Positions 24,521-32,375 of a DNA stretch of 40,629 bases are shown here, in pieces (positions within the stretch are counted from its first letter, which is position 1; the number at the start of each line of letters is the position of its first letter). A program made the translations under genes and the position numbers. Origin of the DNA: a virus. The notes under the pieces were generated by a model. It was not told where the DNA came from. It made no database searches and was given only the letters and a program-made list of their open reading frames with translations. Location of the stretch: positions 1 to 40,629 of the IMG/VR virus record IMGVR_UViG_3300024231_000961; one strand, given 5' to 3'.

Positions 24521-24550
24521 TGAGTCGTAGAACCTCAAAAAAAACAATTA
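24521..24550 (+). promoter_or_regulatory. PreQ1-I-like riboswitch (type II form) upstream of folE
   Basis: TGAG (24521-24524) pairs with CTCA (24534-24537) around the loop TCGTAGAAC, followed by an A-rich tail (24538-24550). The loop differs from the element at 21431 by one base and has the final C expected to pair with preQ1. The tail C at 24545 could make the floor pair with the loop G. A clear second stem is not visible here: UAG/UUA with a wobble is the best I see. The same loop next to two genes of one pathway argues against chance. Confidence 0.55.
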
Positions 24551-24556
24551 AAATTT

Positions 24557-25270
24557 ATGCCTAAAAAGTTTATAGACGGAACAGAATTAGTAAAAGCAGG
24601 ATATGCAAACGGTATATCAAGCCAATTAGCAGAGAAGCAAAAAGCAGAAGGACCTGAAGCTAGGTTAACTGAACATGAGAAACAAGTAATTATAGAAAGA
24701 GCAGCAAATGCGTATGCAGATTTTCTAACTGCATTAGGATGTGATTATAAAGACGATCCTAATTCATCTGATACTCCTCATAGAGTAGCAAAAGCATACG
24801 TTAATGACTTATGGGCAGGAAGGTATAACCCTTTAGACCGTATTACAGCATTTCCTTCTGATGGATACGATGGTATTGTACAGGAGAGTAATATCCCAGT
24901 AACTTCTATGTGTTCTCACCATCACCAAGCTATTAGAGGTACAGTAAGTATAGCTTATATAGCTTCAGAAGACGGTAAAGTAGTAGGACTATCTAAGTTA
25001 AATAGAATAGTAGAGCAATTCGGTAGAAGAGGTGCAATACAAGAGCAACTAACTGTAGCGATACATAATGCTGTAGATAAGATATGTGAAGGTAATTTAG
25101 GAGTAGCAGTACAGGTAAATGCTACTCACGCATGTGTTTCATGTAGAGGAGTTAAACATGGTGGAGCATCAATGCAAACAGCTAAATTAACAGGAGCATT
25201 TTTACACGAAGATTCAGCTAAAGCAGAATTTTATAAGAATATAGAACTAGCTTCAATTTGTAAACATTAA
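24557..25270 (+). CDS. folE: GTP cyclohydrolase I
   Basis: The 237-residue enzyme converts GTP into dihydroneopterin triphosphate, the entry step to 7-deazaguanines as well as folate. The zinc ligands are visible: Cys119 and His122 in SMCSHHHQAIRG, and Cys193 in THACVSCRG. SDTPHRVAKAY near residue 71 and GLSKLNRIVEQFGRR near 144 are the family's substrate motifs. The first 40 residues look like an extra polar extension. It follows a preQ1-like leader, so expression probably responds to the pathway end product. Confidence 0.92.
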   Translation: MPKKFIDGTELVKAGYANGISSQLAEKQKAEGPEARLTEHEKQVIIERAANAYADFLTALGCDYKDDPNSSDTPHRVAKAYVNDLWAGRYNPLDRITAFPSDGYDGIVQESNIPVTSMCSHHHQAIRGTVSIAYIASEDGKVVGLSKLNRIVEQFGRRGAIQEQLTVAIHNAVDKICEGNLGVAVQVNATHACVSCRGVKHGGASMQTAKLTGAFLHEDSAKAEFYKNIELASICKH

Positions 25271-25275
25271 AAACT

Positions 25276-25797
25276 ATGGAAGGAAAACAATTATCATTAT
25301 TCCCTATACTAGATGCTATGTCTGAAAAAGACTATGTACCTTTTGTTAGTGAAGTAGAAACATTTAACAACACCTTTAATAAACCTAATAACTATGAACC
25401 TACTATACCGGCTAAGAAAGAGTGGCAATTCGTATATGACTTCATACTCGAAGAACTTGAAGAATATAGAGAAGCTTGCGAAAACGGGGACATTGTGGAA
25501 GTTTTGGACGCTTTGTGCGACATTGCTTATGTTTCCCTTGGGAACGGTACTATGCTACATGGCCTTAAGAATCAGATATGGCCAGCATATCAAGAGGTAC
25601 AAGCAAGTAATATGTCGAAGGCTTGTAAAACTGAAGAAGAAGCCATACGCAGTGTCAGCAAAAGAACTCAGGAACAAGGTGAGGCCTGCCATTTTGAGAA
25701 GATTGATGAGGGACGGTATATTGTCTATAGAACACGTGACAAGAAGGTAATGAAAAGCATTAATTACTTCAGACCAAATTTAAAACAATTCTTTTAG
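25276..25797 (+). CDS. MazG-like nucleotide pyrophosphohydrolase
   Basis: The 173-residue protein has the all-helical MazG/HisE pattern: EELEEYREACENGDIVEVLDALCDIAY (residues about 56-82), with the EExxE and ExxD metal-binding sets. It would hydrolyse an NTP to NMP and pyrophosphate, perhaps cleaning unwanted nucleotides or altering host alarmone levels. The C-terminal part (about 120-173) is basic and of unknown role. It lies 5 bases after folE. Confidence 0.7.
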   Translation: MEGKQLSLFPILDAMSEKDYVPFVSEVETFNNTFNKPNNYEPTIPAKKEWQFVYDFILEELEEYREACENGDIVEVLDALCDIAYVSLGNGTMLHGLKNQIWPAYQEVQASNMSKACKTEEEAIRSVSKRTQEQGEACHFEKIDEGRYIVYRTRDKKVMKSINYFRPNLKQFF

Positions 25798-25798
25798 T

Positions 25799-25984
25799 AT
25801 GGTCGATTTAACTAAACATAAGATATATGTAGATAGCCATAAAATGGATATGGTGCCACTATCTATAGCAATTAAAGCAGTTGAAGAAGCAAGCACACCG
25901 GAAGTAGAAAAATATGCAGAAGAATTTGAAAATGCAATGGCAGAATTACATAACTCAATAAAGGATATAAAATTAGATGATTAG
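25799..25984 (+). CDS. Small acidic protein, 61 residues
   Basis: The ATG follows the MazG-like stop by 1 base and the gene overlaps dpdA by 8 bases. The product is mainly helical and acidic (EEFENAMAELHNSI), with an HKIYVDSHKMDMVPL beta-like start. The function is unknown. Confidence 0.5.
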   Translation: MVDLTKHKIYVDSHKMDMVPLSIAIKAVEEASTPEVEKYAEEFENAMAELHNSIKDIKLDD

Positions 25985-26777
25985 AATAGCTCATGAGAGT
26001 CCCAAAAGTATTTTCAACGATGTACAAAAGTATACAGATTACGATTACGCATTAGTACACTTATTAGAAGAAGATAAGGAATATTTAGAACAGTTTAAGG
26101 AAGCAGTAAAAAAGGGTAGAGAAGTAATACTTGATAACTCTATTTTTGAATTGGAAGAAGCATTCGATGCTGATAAATTTGCACATTGGATTAATGAACT
26201 AAGACCTACATGGTATATAGTCCCAGATGCCCTCGAAGATACTAAAAAGACTATGAGTCAAATGGCAAGCTGGAATATGCATTACTCCGATTTAGTGCAT
26301 GGAAAAAAGATAGGAGTAGTACAGGGTAAGACATATAAGCAGATAGTAGCATGTTACGAATATATGGATAAAATTGCCGATGTAGATATGATCGCAATAT
26401 CTTTTGATTATTCGTATTATACCGATTCTATACCTCATCCTAACAAGTACGTTAGTTGGATGCTAGGACGTATTAAGCTACTAGGAGATTTAGTAAGAGA
26501 CGGTATTATAAATGAAAATAAACCTCATCACTTACTAGGCTGTGGCTTACCTCAAGAGTTTTCATACTATTCTCAATACCCTTGGATTTATTCTCTAGAT
26601 ACTAGTAATCCTGTCGTACATGGCATTAAAGGTATACCATACGGTTCAGATGGATTATTCTCAAAAGAAAGACAAAAGCTTCATGAGCTTATTAATTTTG
26701 AAGTGGAAGATACGAACTTGATTTTAAATAATATTCATAAATTTAAATGGCTTACAAATGGAAAGAGAGCAGTATAA
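25977..26777 (+). CDS. dpdA: DNA 7-deazaguanine transglycosylase, DpdA-like
   Basis: The 266-residue protein resembles the tRNA-guanine transglycosylase (TGT) superfamily in the short form used by phages to modify DNA. Key patterns are VILDNSIFE (Asp53), YIVPDALED (Asp84), IGVVQGKTYKQI (113-122), IAISFDYS, HLLGCGLPQE (185-194) and IYSLDTSNP (Asp208). It lacks the zinc domain of tRNA TGTs. It would replace guanine in DNA with preQ0- or preQ1-type bases. It sits with folE, queF and a formyltransferase, which supports DNA rather than tRNA as target. It overlaps the next gene by 20 bases. Confidence 0.8.
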   Translation: MIRIAHESPKSIFNDVQKYTDYDYALVHLLEEDKEYLEQFKEAVKKGREVILDNSIFELEEAFDADKFAHWINELRPTWYIVPDALEDTKKTMSQMASWNMHYSDLVHGKKIGVVQGKTYKQIVACYEYMDKIADVDMIAISFDYSYYTDSIPHPNKYVSWMLGRIKLLGDLVRDGIINENKPHHLLGCGLPQEFSYYSQYPWIYSLDTSNPVVHGIKGIPYGSDGLFSKERQKLHELINFEVEDTNLILNNIHKFKWLTNGKRAV

Positions 26778-26949
26778 GGTAGGAGATAAAGTAAAATTTA
26801 GTTTTATTGGTCAAGTAGAAGTAGGAGTGATAGAAACAATAAGCGAAGGTAATGTGAACTTCTCTAATTTCAATACTAAGTATAGTATAAGAAGTGGAAG
26901 ACACCTGTACCCTGTTTCTTATGAAGGTATAGAAAGTATAATAAAATGA
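26758..26949 (+). CDS. Small KOW/SH3-like protein, 63 residues
   Basis: Starts within the last 20 bases of dpdA and overlaps the formyltransferase by 4 bases. The sequence YKVGDKVKFSFIGQVEVGVI, then GRHLYPVSYEGI, is that of a small SH3/Tudor-like beta barrel, as in KOW domains. It could bind nucleic acid or a partner enzyme. Position suggests a helper of DNA modification, but this is inference. Confidence 0.55.
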   Translation: MEREQYKVGDKVKFSFIGQVEVGVIETISEGNVNFSNFNTKYSIRSGRHLYPVSYEGIESIIK

Positions 26950-27488
26950 GAAAACCCTGGATAGCATTCTTCAGTCAAACTGGTTCGGAAATAGTGGACA
27001 TAGCTAATGCATTAGGCTACTGGCCTGATGCTATAATAACTAACGAAAGGCCTTCAAATATTAGGAAGATTAATAGCGATTTACTAGAACAGAATTTATT
27101 AGCAACAACAATAAATAAGCCCCTAGTAGAGGATTATGAAGAAGTTATAGGTTTCTATAAGGATCCTATAATAACACTACATGGATGGTTAAGAATTATG
27201 CCTCCTTCTATATGTGAAAAGTACAGCATATTTAATGGACATCCAGGACTTATTACAGAGTATCCGGAACTTAAAGGTAAAGATCCACAGATTAGAGCAT
27301 TTGAAGGAAAATACCCAGTTATGGGATGCGTACTCCATAAAGTAGATGCAGGTGTAGACGAAGGTAAAATACTAGCAGAGGAAAGATTTAATGCTTTCAA
27401 TATTACGGAAGAAGAGATGTGGAAGGTAACTAGAGATAGATCTCTATTTCTTTGGGTAGACTTTCTTAATAAAGCAGTTGGAAAGTAA
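26946..27488 (+). CDS. Formyltransferase-like protein, candidate dPreQ1 formyltransferase
   Basis: The 180-residue protein has the formyltransferase fold of PurN and Fmt, which use 10-formyl-tetrahydrofolate. The catalytic set is present: Asn97 and His99 in FNGHPGLI, and Asp138 in HKVDAGVDEGKIL. ELKGKDPQIRAFEG matches the KG..P..A region. It lies 4 bases into the preceding gene, right after dpdA, and ends before the kinase/queF unit. A phage dPreQ1 formyltransferase (DpdN) has been described in 7-deazaguanine phages, so formylation of a DNA base is the best guess. A purine or sugar formyltransferase is the alternative. Confidence 0.7.
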   Translation: MRKPWIAFFSQTGSEIVDIANALGYWPDAIITNERPSNIRKINSDLLEQNLLATTINKPLVEDYEEVIGFYKDPIITLHGWLRIMPPSICEKYSIFNGHPGLITEYPELKGKDPQIRAFEGKYPVMGCVLHKVDAGVDEGKILAEERFNAFNITEEEMWKVTRDRSLFLWVDFLNKAVGK

Positions 27489-27496
27489 TTTATAAT

Positions 27497-27507
27497 TTCG
27501 TATATTA
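27497..27507 (+). promoter_or_regulatory. Promoter-like motif TTCGTATATTA before the kinase/queF unit
   Basis: An exact copy of the recurring motif, 22 bases before the ATG at 27530, with AAAGGTTTT just before the start. Confidence 0.5.
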
Positions 27508-27529
27508 TATATAAATAATAAAAGGTTTT

Positions 27530-28048
27530 ATGGTAAATAGAGTTGCATTAGTAGGAGCAAGTAGTACGGGTAAGACTACGGTTTACGAATTACTTAAAAA
27601 TAAACTACCTAAATACGAGTTCATAAATGAATCGACTAGATCAGTAGCAGAGTATGGATTTCCTATTAACGAGAAAGGCACTTCAAAAACTCAGCTTGCT
27701 ATTAGTAGCTTTCATTTAGAAGCTTTACTACGTCCAGGAGACTTACTACTTGATAGATGTTATATGGACCTAATGGTATATTCTAATTTTATGCCAGGTA
27801 TAGATGCTCCAAGTCACTCGTATATTGAAGATACTTGGAATAGAGTTAAAAAACAATATACACATTATATTTACTTTCCTATTGAATTTAAATCGGTTGA
27901 CGACGGAGTAAGGAGCGTTAATGAAGAATGGAGAGTAAAGATTGATAAAGAATTTAAATTACTTCTTGATGGAGTAAGAAAACCCTACCTAACTGTAACA
28001 GGGTCACCATTGCAGAGAGTTGAACAAATATTAGAATATATTAATTAA
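27530..28048 (+). CDS. P-loop ATPase/kinase, AAA_28 or NadR-like
   Basis: The 172-residue P-loop protein has the Walker A motif GASSTGKTT at residues 9-17, a lid-like region LLDRCYMDLMVYS (about 75-87) with the conserved Asp-Arg pair, and a DxW/Arg-rich end. This is the pattern of small nucleoside, nucleotide or NadR-type kinases. It is the first gene of the queF unit. It could act on a nucleotide, a deazaguanine nucleoside or NAD precursor; nothing in the sequence decides between these. Confidence 0.7.
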   Translation: MVNRVALVGASSTGKTTVYELLKNKLPKYEFINESTRSVAEYGFPINEKGTSKTQLAISSFHLEALLRPGDLLLDRCYMDLMVYSNFMPGIDAPSHSYIEDTWNRVKKQYTHYIYFPIEFKSVDDGVRSVNEEWRVKIDKEFKLLLDGVRKPYLTVTGSPLQRVEQILEYIN

Positions 28049-28052
28049 AATT

Positions 28053-28964
28053 ATGGCAGACGTTAAAAATTATCAAGAAGTAGTTGATATTGCTTCTAAG
28101 CATTTAGGAAAAGTAGGAGGAGATGGTTATAAGGATACTTACTCTCCTGAATTATTAGTAAAAGTACCTAGGTACTTAAATAGAGAAGGTTACGGACTTA
28201 CATCTGAAAGCTTTGTAGGAGTAGATACTTGGAATTGTTATGAAGTATCAGCAATTACTTCTAAAGGATTACCGGTTTCAGGTATGTTAAAAATTGTATG
28301 TCCTTCGGATAGCGAATACCACGTAGAATCGAAGTCAATTAAATTATATCTCAACTCATTTAATATGACCCATATAGGAGATAACTCAGCAGACTGTATG
28401 GCAGTTATAGAAGCTAGAGTAAAAAGAGATTTAGATGAGTTACTAGAAACTAGTACTACAGTTTCCTTTTATGAGTCTTCAGATGAAGGTAAAGCTATTT
28501 CATTTGAAGGATACTCAGATCTTGGAGATATAGTAGATTTAGATCAAATAGATTTTATACAATATAAATCAGATTCTTCTCAACTATTAATAGAAGATAG
28601 AGTTGATGAACCTATAGAGATTAAGTTAAAATCTAACTTACTTAGATCTAACTGTAGGGTAACTAACCAGCCAGATTGGGGAGATGTATTTATTAAAATT
28701 AAAGGAAGAGATATTCCTGCAGCAGATGCACTTGCTAAATATATTGTTAGTCATAGGACTGTAAGTCATTTCCATGAAGAGATTTGTGAAATGGTGTTTA
28801 AACACTTAATGGATGCTTATAAGCCGGAACAGTTAATGGTATCATGTCTGTATACTAGAAGAGGTGGATTAGATATTAATCCTATAAGAGCAACTCATCA
28901 AAGTTTAATACCAGACTTCTTTACAAATACAGATTATAGAATAGAAAAAACTTTAAGACAGTAG
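28053..28964 (+). CDS. queF: NADPH-dependent preQ0 reductase
   Basis: The 303-residue long-form QueF reduces the nitrile of preQ0 to the amine of preQ1. The motif VESKSIKLYLNSFN (91-104) is the family signature for NADPH binding, and the catalytic Cys201 is in RSNCRVTNQPDWGD with Asp208. The C-terminal VSHRTVSHFHEEICEMVFK and YTRRGGLDINPIR are as in E. coli QueF (282 residues). The N-terminal half is the bimodular partner domain. With folE, queD and queE it makes preQ1 supply possible, and this is what the riboswitch-like leaders would sense. Confidence 0.9.
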   Translation: MADVKNYQEVVDIASKHLGKVGGDGYKDTYSPELLVKVPRYLNREGYGLTSESFVGVDTWNCYEVSAITSKGLPVSGMLKIVCPSDSEYHVESKSIKLYLNSFNMTHIGDNSADCMAVIEARVKRDLDELLETSTTVSFYESSDEGKAISFEGYSDLGDIVDLDQIDFIQYKSDSSQLLIEDRVDEPIEIKLKSNLLRSNCRVTNQPDWGDVFIKIKGRDIPAADALAKYIVSHRTVSHFHEEICEMVFKHLMDAYKPEQLMVSCLYTRRGGLDINPIRATHQSLIPDFFTNTDYRIEKTLRQ

Positions 28965-28965
28965 T

Positions 28966-29232
28966 ATGGAAAATGTAAAATTACAAGAAGAACTTGACAG
29001 TTTAAAATTTAATGGAAAATCACCATTAGATGCAACATTTTCGCTTTTTGATTACTTAGGACAAAAAGCAGGTCCTGAGCTAGGAAAAGACGTATATAAA
29101 ACAGCATTAAGAGAAAAAGAACCAACAGCTGTACGAGAGATTAGCAACAAAGCGTATACAGGTAAAGTGATGTTATATAGAAAAGAATTTTTAAAAGAAT
29201 ACTTTGATGCAAAAAGAAATAGTAGAACATAA
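28966..29232 (+). CDS. Hypothetical protein, 88 residues
   Basis: A soluble, charged and mostly helical protein that starts 1 base after queF and overlaps the next gene by 29 bases. It contains YLGQKAGPELGKDVYKTA near residue 30 but no motif I recognise. It belongs to the kinase/queF unit. Confidence 0.55.
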   Translation: MENVKLQEELDSLKFNGKSPLDATFSLFDYLGQKAGPELGKDVYKTALREKEPTAVREISNKAYTGKVMLYRKEFLKEYFDAKRNSRT

Positions 29233-29464
29233 CGAACTTATAGCAGAAAGAATACCTCCAGGGGATAAATGGGAGCTAGTCATTGATAAGGATAACCTTA
29301 TTGATGGCTTAGTACCTACCCTTACACAGTATATGAGAAAGACTAAATTTAAAGGACACTACAGATTAGAACCTTTGAATGGAAAGCTGTTTGCTATAAA
29401 AACAGAGGAGATAACCATAGAAGAACCGATACCAGAAAAGTTCGATCTTTATGGAGAATACTAG
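29204..29464 (+). CDS. Hypothetical protein, 86 residues
   Basis: A charged soluble protein with a long overlap (29 bases) into the preceding gene if the first ATG is used; the next codon is ATG-free, so this start is the simplest. It ends 6 bases before the hairpin terminator at 29471, so it is the last gene of the unit. No family is recognised. Confidence 0.5.
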   Translation: MMQKEIVEHNELIAERIPPGDKWELVIDKDNLIDGLVPTLTQYMRKTKFKGHYRLEPLNGKLFAIKTEEITIEEPIPEKFDLYGEY

Positions 29465-29470
29465 GAGAGA

Positions 29471-29494
29471 AGTTGCTTAATCGCAACTTTTTTC
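29471..29494 (+). terminator. Rho-independent terminator after the queF unit
   Basis: AGTTGC (29471-29476) pairs with GCAACT (29483-29488) around a 6-base loop, followed by TTTTTTC. The T run overlaps the next promoter-like motif at 29492, so termination and restart are packed into about 30 bases. Confidence 0.7.
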
Positions 29495-29503
29495 TTATAT
29501 TTA
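29492..29503 (+). promoter_or_regulatory. Promoter-like motif TTCTTATATTTA
   Basis: A variant of the recurring motif, directly in the terminator's T run and 17 bases before the GIY-YIG gene. GGTTAT abuts the ATG at 29521. Confidence 0.45.
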
Positions 29504-29520
29504 AATATAAATAAGGTTAT

Positions 29521-29955
29521 ATGAAAACAGTAGAATACTGGAAGCAAAAAGGTTTTATAAAGATCGGCTCTATCTTTTCTAGCGATAGACTCAAGCAAGG
29601 TGTAGATGTAAATTTTGAAATAGACAAAGAAGATTGGAATAAACAACCAGGAGTATACCTAATATGCTCTAACGACGGTGTAGTTTTAAAAATAGGACAA
29701 TCAGCTAATATCTTCCATAGAATAAATACACAGTACAAATGTATATCTAATTCAGGTAATATTAGAATTAGAGAAAGTATTAAAACTAATTACAATTCAG
29801 TTAACATTTACGCTTTCAAAACTCCTAAACAAAAAGTTTGTTTATTGGATTATTCTTTTTATATTAATTATCAGAAAGGATTAGAAGAAGCTATGCTTCA
29901 TGATTATTTTAATAAAGTAGGCGATATACCTGCTTTAAACATGCAACGAAATTAA
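29521..29955 (+). CDS. GIY-YIG-like endonuclease domain protein
   Basis: The 144-residue protein has the core of a GIY-YIG nuclease: GVYLICSNDGVVLKIGQSAN (residues about 43-62), in which GVY and KIG replace GIY and YIG, then the conserved Arg in HRINTQYK and a C-terminal acidic/helical part with a Glu near residue 121. It could be a small nuclease that cuts host or competing DNA, or a homing-type enzyme that stands alone. It is upstream of polA by 13 bases and is expressed with it. Confidence 0.6.
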   Translation: MKTVEYWKQKGFIKIGSIFSSDRLKQGVDVNFEIDKEDWNKQPGVYLICSNDGVVLKIGQSANIFHRINTQYKCISNSGNIRIRESIKTNYNSVNIYAFKTPKQKVCLLDYSFYINYQKGLEEAMLHDYFNKVGDIPALNMQRN

Positions 29956-29968
29956 TAAAAGGTTATAT

Positions 29969-32278
29969 ATGCAAATAGAAAAAAAGTATTACACAGTACA
30001 AGACTCAGAGACGTTAAAGTTAATGTTCCAACATATAGAAGAATCAGAAGTGATTGCTATAGATACGGAAACTACTTCGTTAAATATGAGGAAAGGAAAG
30101 ATAGTAGGATGGTCTATTTCCGGAGCAGAAGGTATAGGGTTCTATCTTCCTACACTTGTATGGAGTCATGAAGCAAATGAATTGCAAGTACAGGAAATTA
30201 ACGGTCAAAGTACAGAAGTGATTTCTAAGAACTTACTTAAAATGTTAAAAGGTAAGAAGCTAGTAATGCATAATGCTTCGTTTGACTGTAGGTTTATTAA
30301 GAACTACTTTGGAGTAGATTTATTAGAAGATTTATGGGTAGAGACTTTACTACTAGTTCATACAGTTCAGGAAGAAGGTGCTGGTATGGGAGTATTTGGT
30401 CTTAAACCTCTAGCTATATCAGTTCAGGAGCATATAGGATTAGATGTTGAAAAAGCTGCTAACGAAGAGCAAATAGAGTTAAAAGACTCTATTAAGAAAA
30501 ATGGTGGGGAAGTAACTAAAACTAACTTTGAAATTTATAAAGCAGATCTTGATATACTTTCTAAGTATGCTTCTGCAGATACGGATTTAACGTTACGCTT
30601 ATGTAATTACTTCTTAACTAAACTTAAAGAAGAGAATTTAGAGAAGTTCTTTTTCGAAGATGAGGTAATGCCTATATACAAAGAAGTAACTATACCTATG
30701 GAAGACTACGGAGTAGATTTAGATATGGACTTACTGCAAGAAACTCATGATAATATAGTTAAAGACTTACAAGAGAATAAAGGAGTAGTTATGAAGAGCT
30801 TATTAGCAACTTCTGAAGCTAAAAAATGGGTGATGAATACTGCATTCGATAATTTTCCTCCTAACCATAAGGGTAGCTGGGCTCAAAAGCTTGCTGAAAG
30901 GTATTCACTATCTTTACCTAAATCGGAAAAGACTGGTAAATACTCTCTTACTCAAAAGAATATTGAAGAGCTAGAAGATAGTCCTGCAAAGCAATTCCTA
31001 CTAACAGGCGATAACTCAGTACTAGAGGAAATAGAAATAGCTCGTATTTCTATGTCGCTTTGGAAAGAGAAGAATGATGGAGAGTATATTAATATACAGT
31101 CTAAAAAGCACTTAGGTGAGATTGTATTTAACTATATGGGGATTAAAGCTAAGAGTAAAACTAGAAAAGGTCAAGCTCAGTTTGATATGGATATGTTAGA
31201 GAGCTTAGCTAAGACCTATGCTTGGGCTGAAAACTTGAGAATATATAATAAACTACTTAAGATTAAATCTACGTATGTTGATAGGTTTATAGATAATAGC
31301 GAAGACGGTAGATACTACTTCTACTTTAAACAACACGGAACTGTATCAGGCCGTTACGGTTCGGATGCTCAACAGCTTCCTAAACCTAAAGAAGAAGGAG
31401 AAGATGCTCCGATCATTGTTAAATATACTAATATTGTTAGAGCATTTTTAATTGCTGGAAAAGATAGAAAGGTAATAGATTCGGATTACGAATCGTTAGA
31501 ACCTCATTGCTTCGCCTCAGTTACAGGAGATGTAAAATTACAGGAGATATTTAATAATGGTTGGGATTTCTACTCTACCGTAGCTATACAAACTGAAGAG
31601 CTAAAAGGAGTATCTCCAGATAAAAAAGCTGATAATTACTTAAAGAAGTTAGACCCTGTTAAGCGTAATCAAGCTAAGGCTTATTCATTAGGTATTGCTT
31701 ACGGTATGGAGGCTTATGCTTTGGGTATGACTTTAGGGATACCTACTAAAGAAGCAGAAAAACTAGTAGCAGGTTATTTAGATGGTTTTCCTGATTTGAA
31801 GAAGTGGAGAGAAGATTCTAGATTGCAAGTTAAAGCTCATGGATATATTAAAAACTATGTAGGACGTATTAGACACCTACCTAAGGTTACTAAAATATAT
31901 GAGAAGTTCGGAGAAAGAATAATGGACTGGAGATTTAGAAATCAACTGTCTGACCAATACGGTAAGGATCAAGTACTTCAGGTATATAGAGATTATAGAA
32001 ATGGTTTGAATAACTGTTTAAACTTTCAGCTTCAGTCATTAGCAGCATCTGTAGTGAATAGAGCAGCATTAAAGATTAACCGTAAGGCTAAGGAGATGAA
32101 AATTGATGCAATCGTACAAGCACAGGTTCATGATCAACTTATAATTAATATTAGGGAAGATCAAGCAAAAGACTTTGCCCCTATAGTACAGGAGATAATG
32201 GAGAATAACCTAGTACTACCTGGAGTTACGTTGAAAGCTCCTCCTGAAATAGCAGACAATTGGAAAGAAGGACATTAA
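29969..32278 (+). CDS. DNA polymerase I, family A, with 3'-5' exonuclease
   Basis: The 769-residue replicative PolA has an N-terminal 3'-5' exonuclease (IDTETTSL with Asp32 and Glu34; MHNASFDCRFIKNY; YASADTDLTLRL) and a full polymerase domain. It has no 5'-nuclease domain, which is a separate gene at 12221. Motif A is DSDYESLEPHCFA, keeping the Asp and Glu but with Pro-His in place of the usual Leu-Arg. Motif B is KRNQAKAYSLGIAYG, which has Leu at the position of E. coli Phe762. Motif C is QVHDQLIINI. Leu at 762 is common in marine phage polymerases. It is likely the main replicase. Confidence 0.9.
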   Translation: MQIEKKYYTVQDSETLKLMFQHIEESEVIAIDTETTSLNMRKGKIVGWSISGAEGIGFYLPTLVWSHEANELQVQEINGQSTEVISKNLLKMLKGKKLVMHNASFDCRFIKNYFGVDLLEDLWVETLLLVHTVQEEGAGMGVFGLKPLAISVQEHIGLDVEKAANEEQIELKDSIKKNGGEVTKTNFEIYKADLDILSKYASADTDLTLRLCNYFLTKLKEENLEKFFFEDEVMPIYKEVTIPMEDYGVDLDMDLLQETHDNIVKDLQENKGVVMKSLLATSEAKKWVMNTAFDNFPPNHKGSWAQKLAERYSLSLPKSEKTGKYSLTQKNIEELEDSPAKQFLLTGDNSVLEEIEIARISMSLWKEKNDGEYINIQSKKHLGEIVFNYMGIKAKSKTRKGQAQFDMDMLESLAKTYAWAENLRIYNKLLKIKSTYVDRFIDNSEDGRYYFYFKQHGTVSGRYGSDAQQLPKPKEEGEDAPIIVKYTNIVRAFLIAGKDRKVIDSDYESLEPHCFASVTGDVKLQEIFNNGWDFYSTVAIQTEELKGVSPDKKADNYLKKLDPVKRNQAKAYSLGIAYGMEAYALGMTLGIPTKEAEKLVAGYLDGFPDLKKWREDSRLQVKAHGYIKNYVGRIRHLPKVTKIYEKFGERIMDWRFRNQLSDQYGKDQVLQVYRDYRNGLNNCLNFQLQSLAASVVNRAALKINRKAKEMKIDAIVQAQVHDQLIINIREDQAKDFAPIVQEIMENNLVLPGVTLKAPPEIADNWKEGH

Positions 32279-32315
32279 AAGCAAATTACGGTCTATTTAT
32301 ATTAAAGAGAATTGA

Positions 32316-32325
32316 CCCTAGAGCG
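32316..32325 (+). repeat. Left arm of inverted repeat flanking hsp20
   Basis: CCCTAGAGCG is the exact reverse complement of 32801-32810. The two arms enclose the Hsp20 gene. A weak promoter-like core (TATATTA) lies just before, at 32298-32304. Confidence 0.5.
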
Positions 32326-32375
32326 ATTTTTTTTTATTAACATGAGTAGCTTAGGCACTCGCAACACTATATGAT

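Noticed and set aside
24520-24564. A 14-codon reading frame starting at ATG 24520 before folE
   Set aside because: Its first codons coincide with the riboswitch-like stem and it overlaps the folE start; the RNA structure explains the bases better.
25394-25750. Open frame of 118 codons on the same strand inside the MazG-like gene
   Set aside because: The in-frame product of the other frame has clear MazG motifs, and this one has none; it is a frame shadow.
32342-32374. A 10-codon frame and small GAGT/ACTC hairpin before hsp20
   Set aside because: Too short to support as a gene. The hairpin resembles the preQ1-like leaders in size only; it lacks their loop sequence and A-rich tail, and hsp20 has no link to the pathway.
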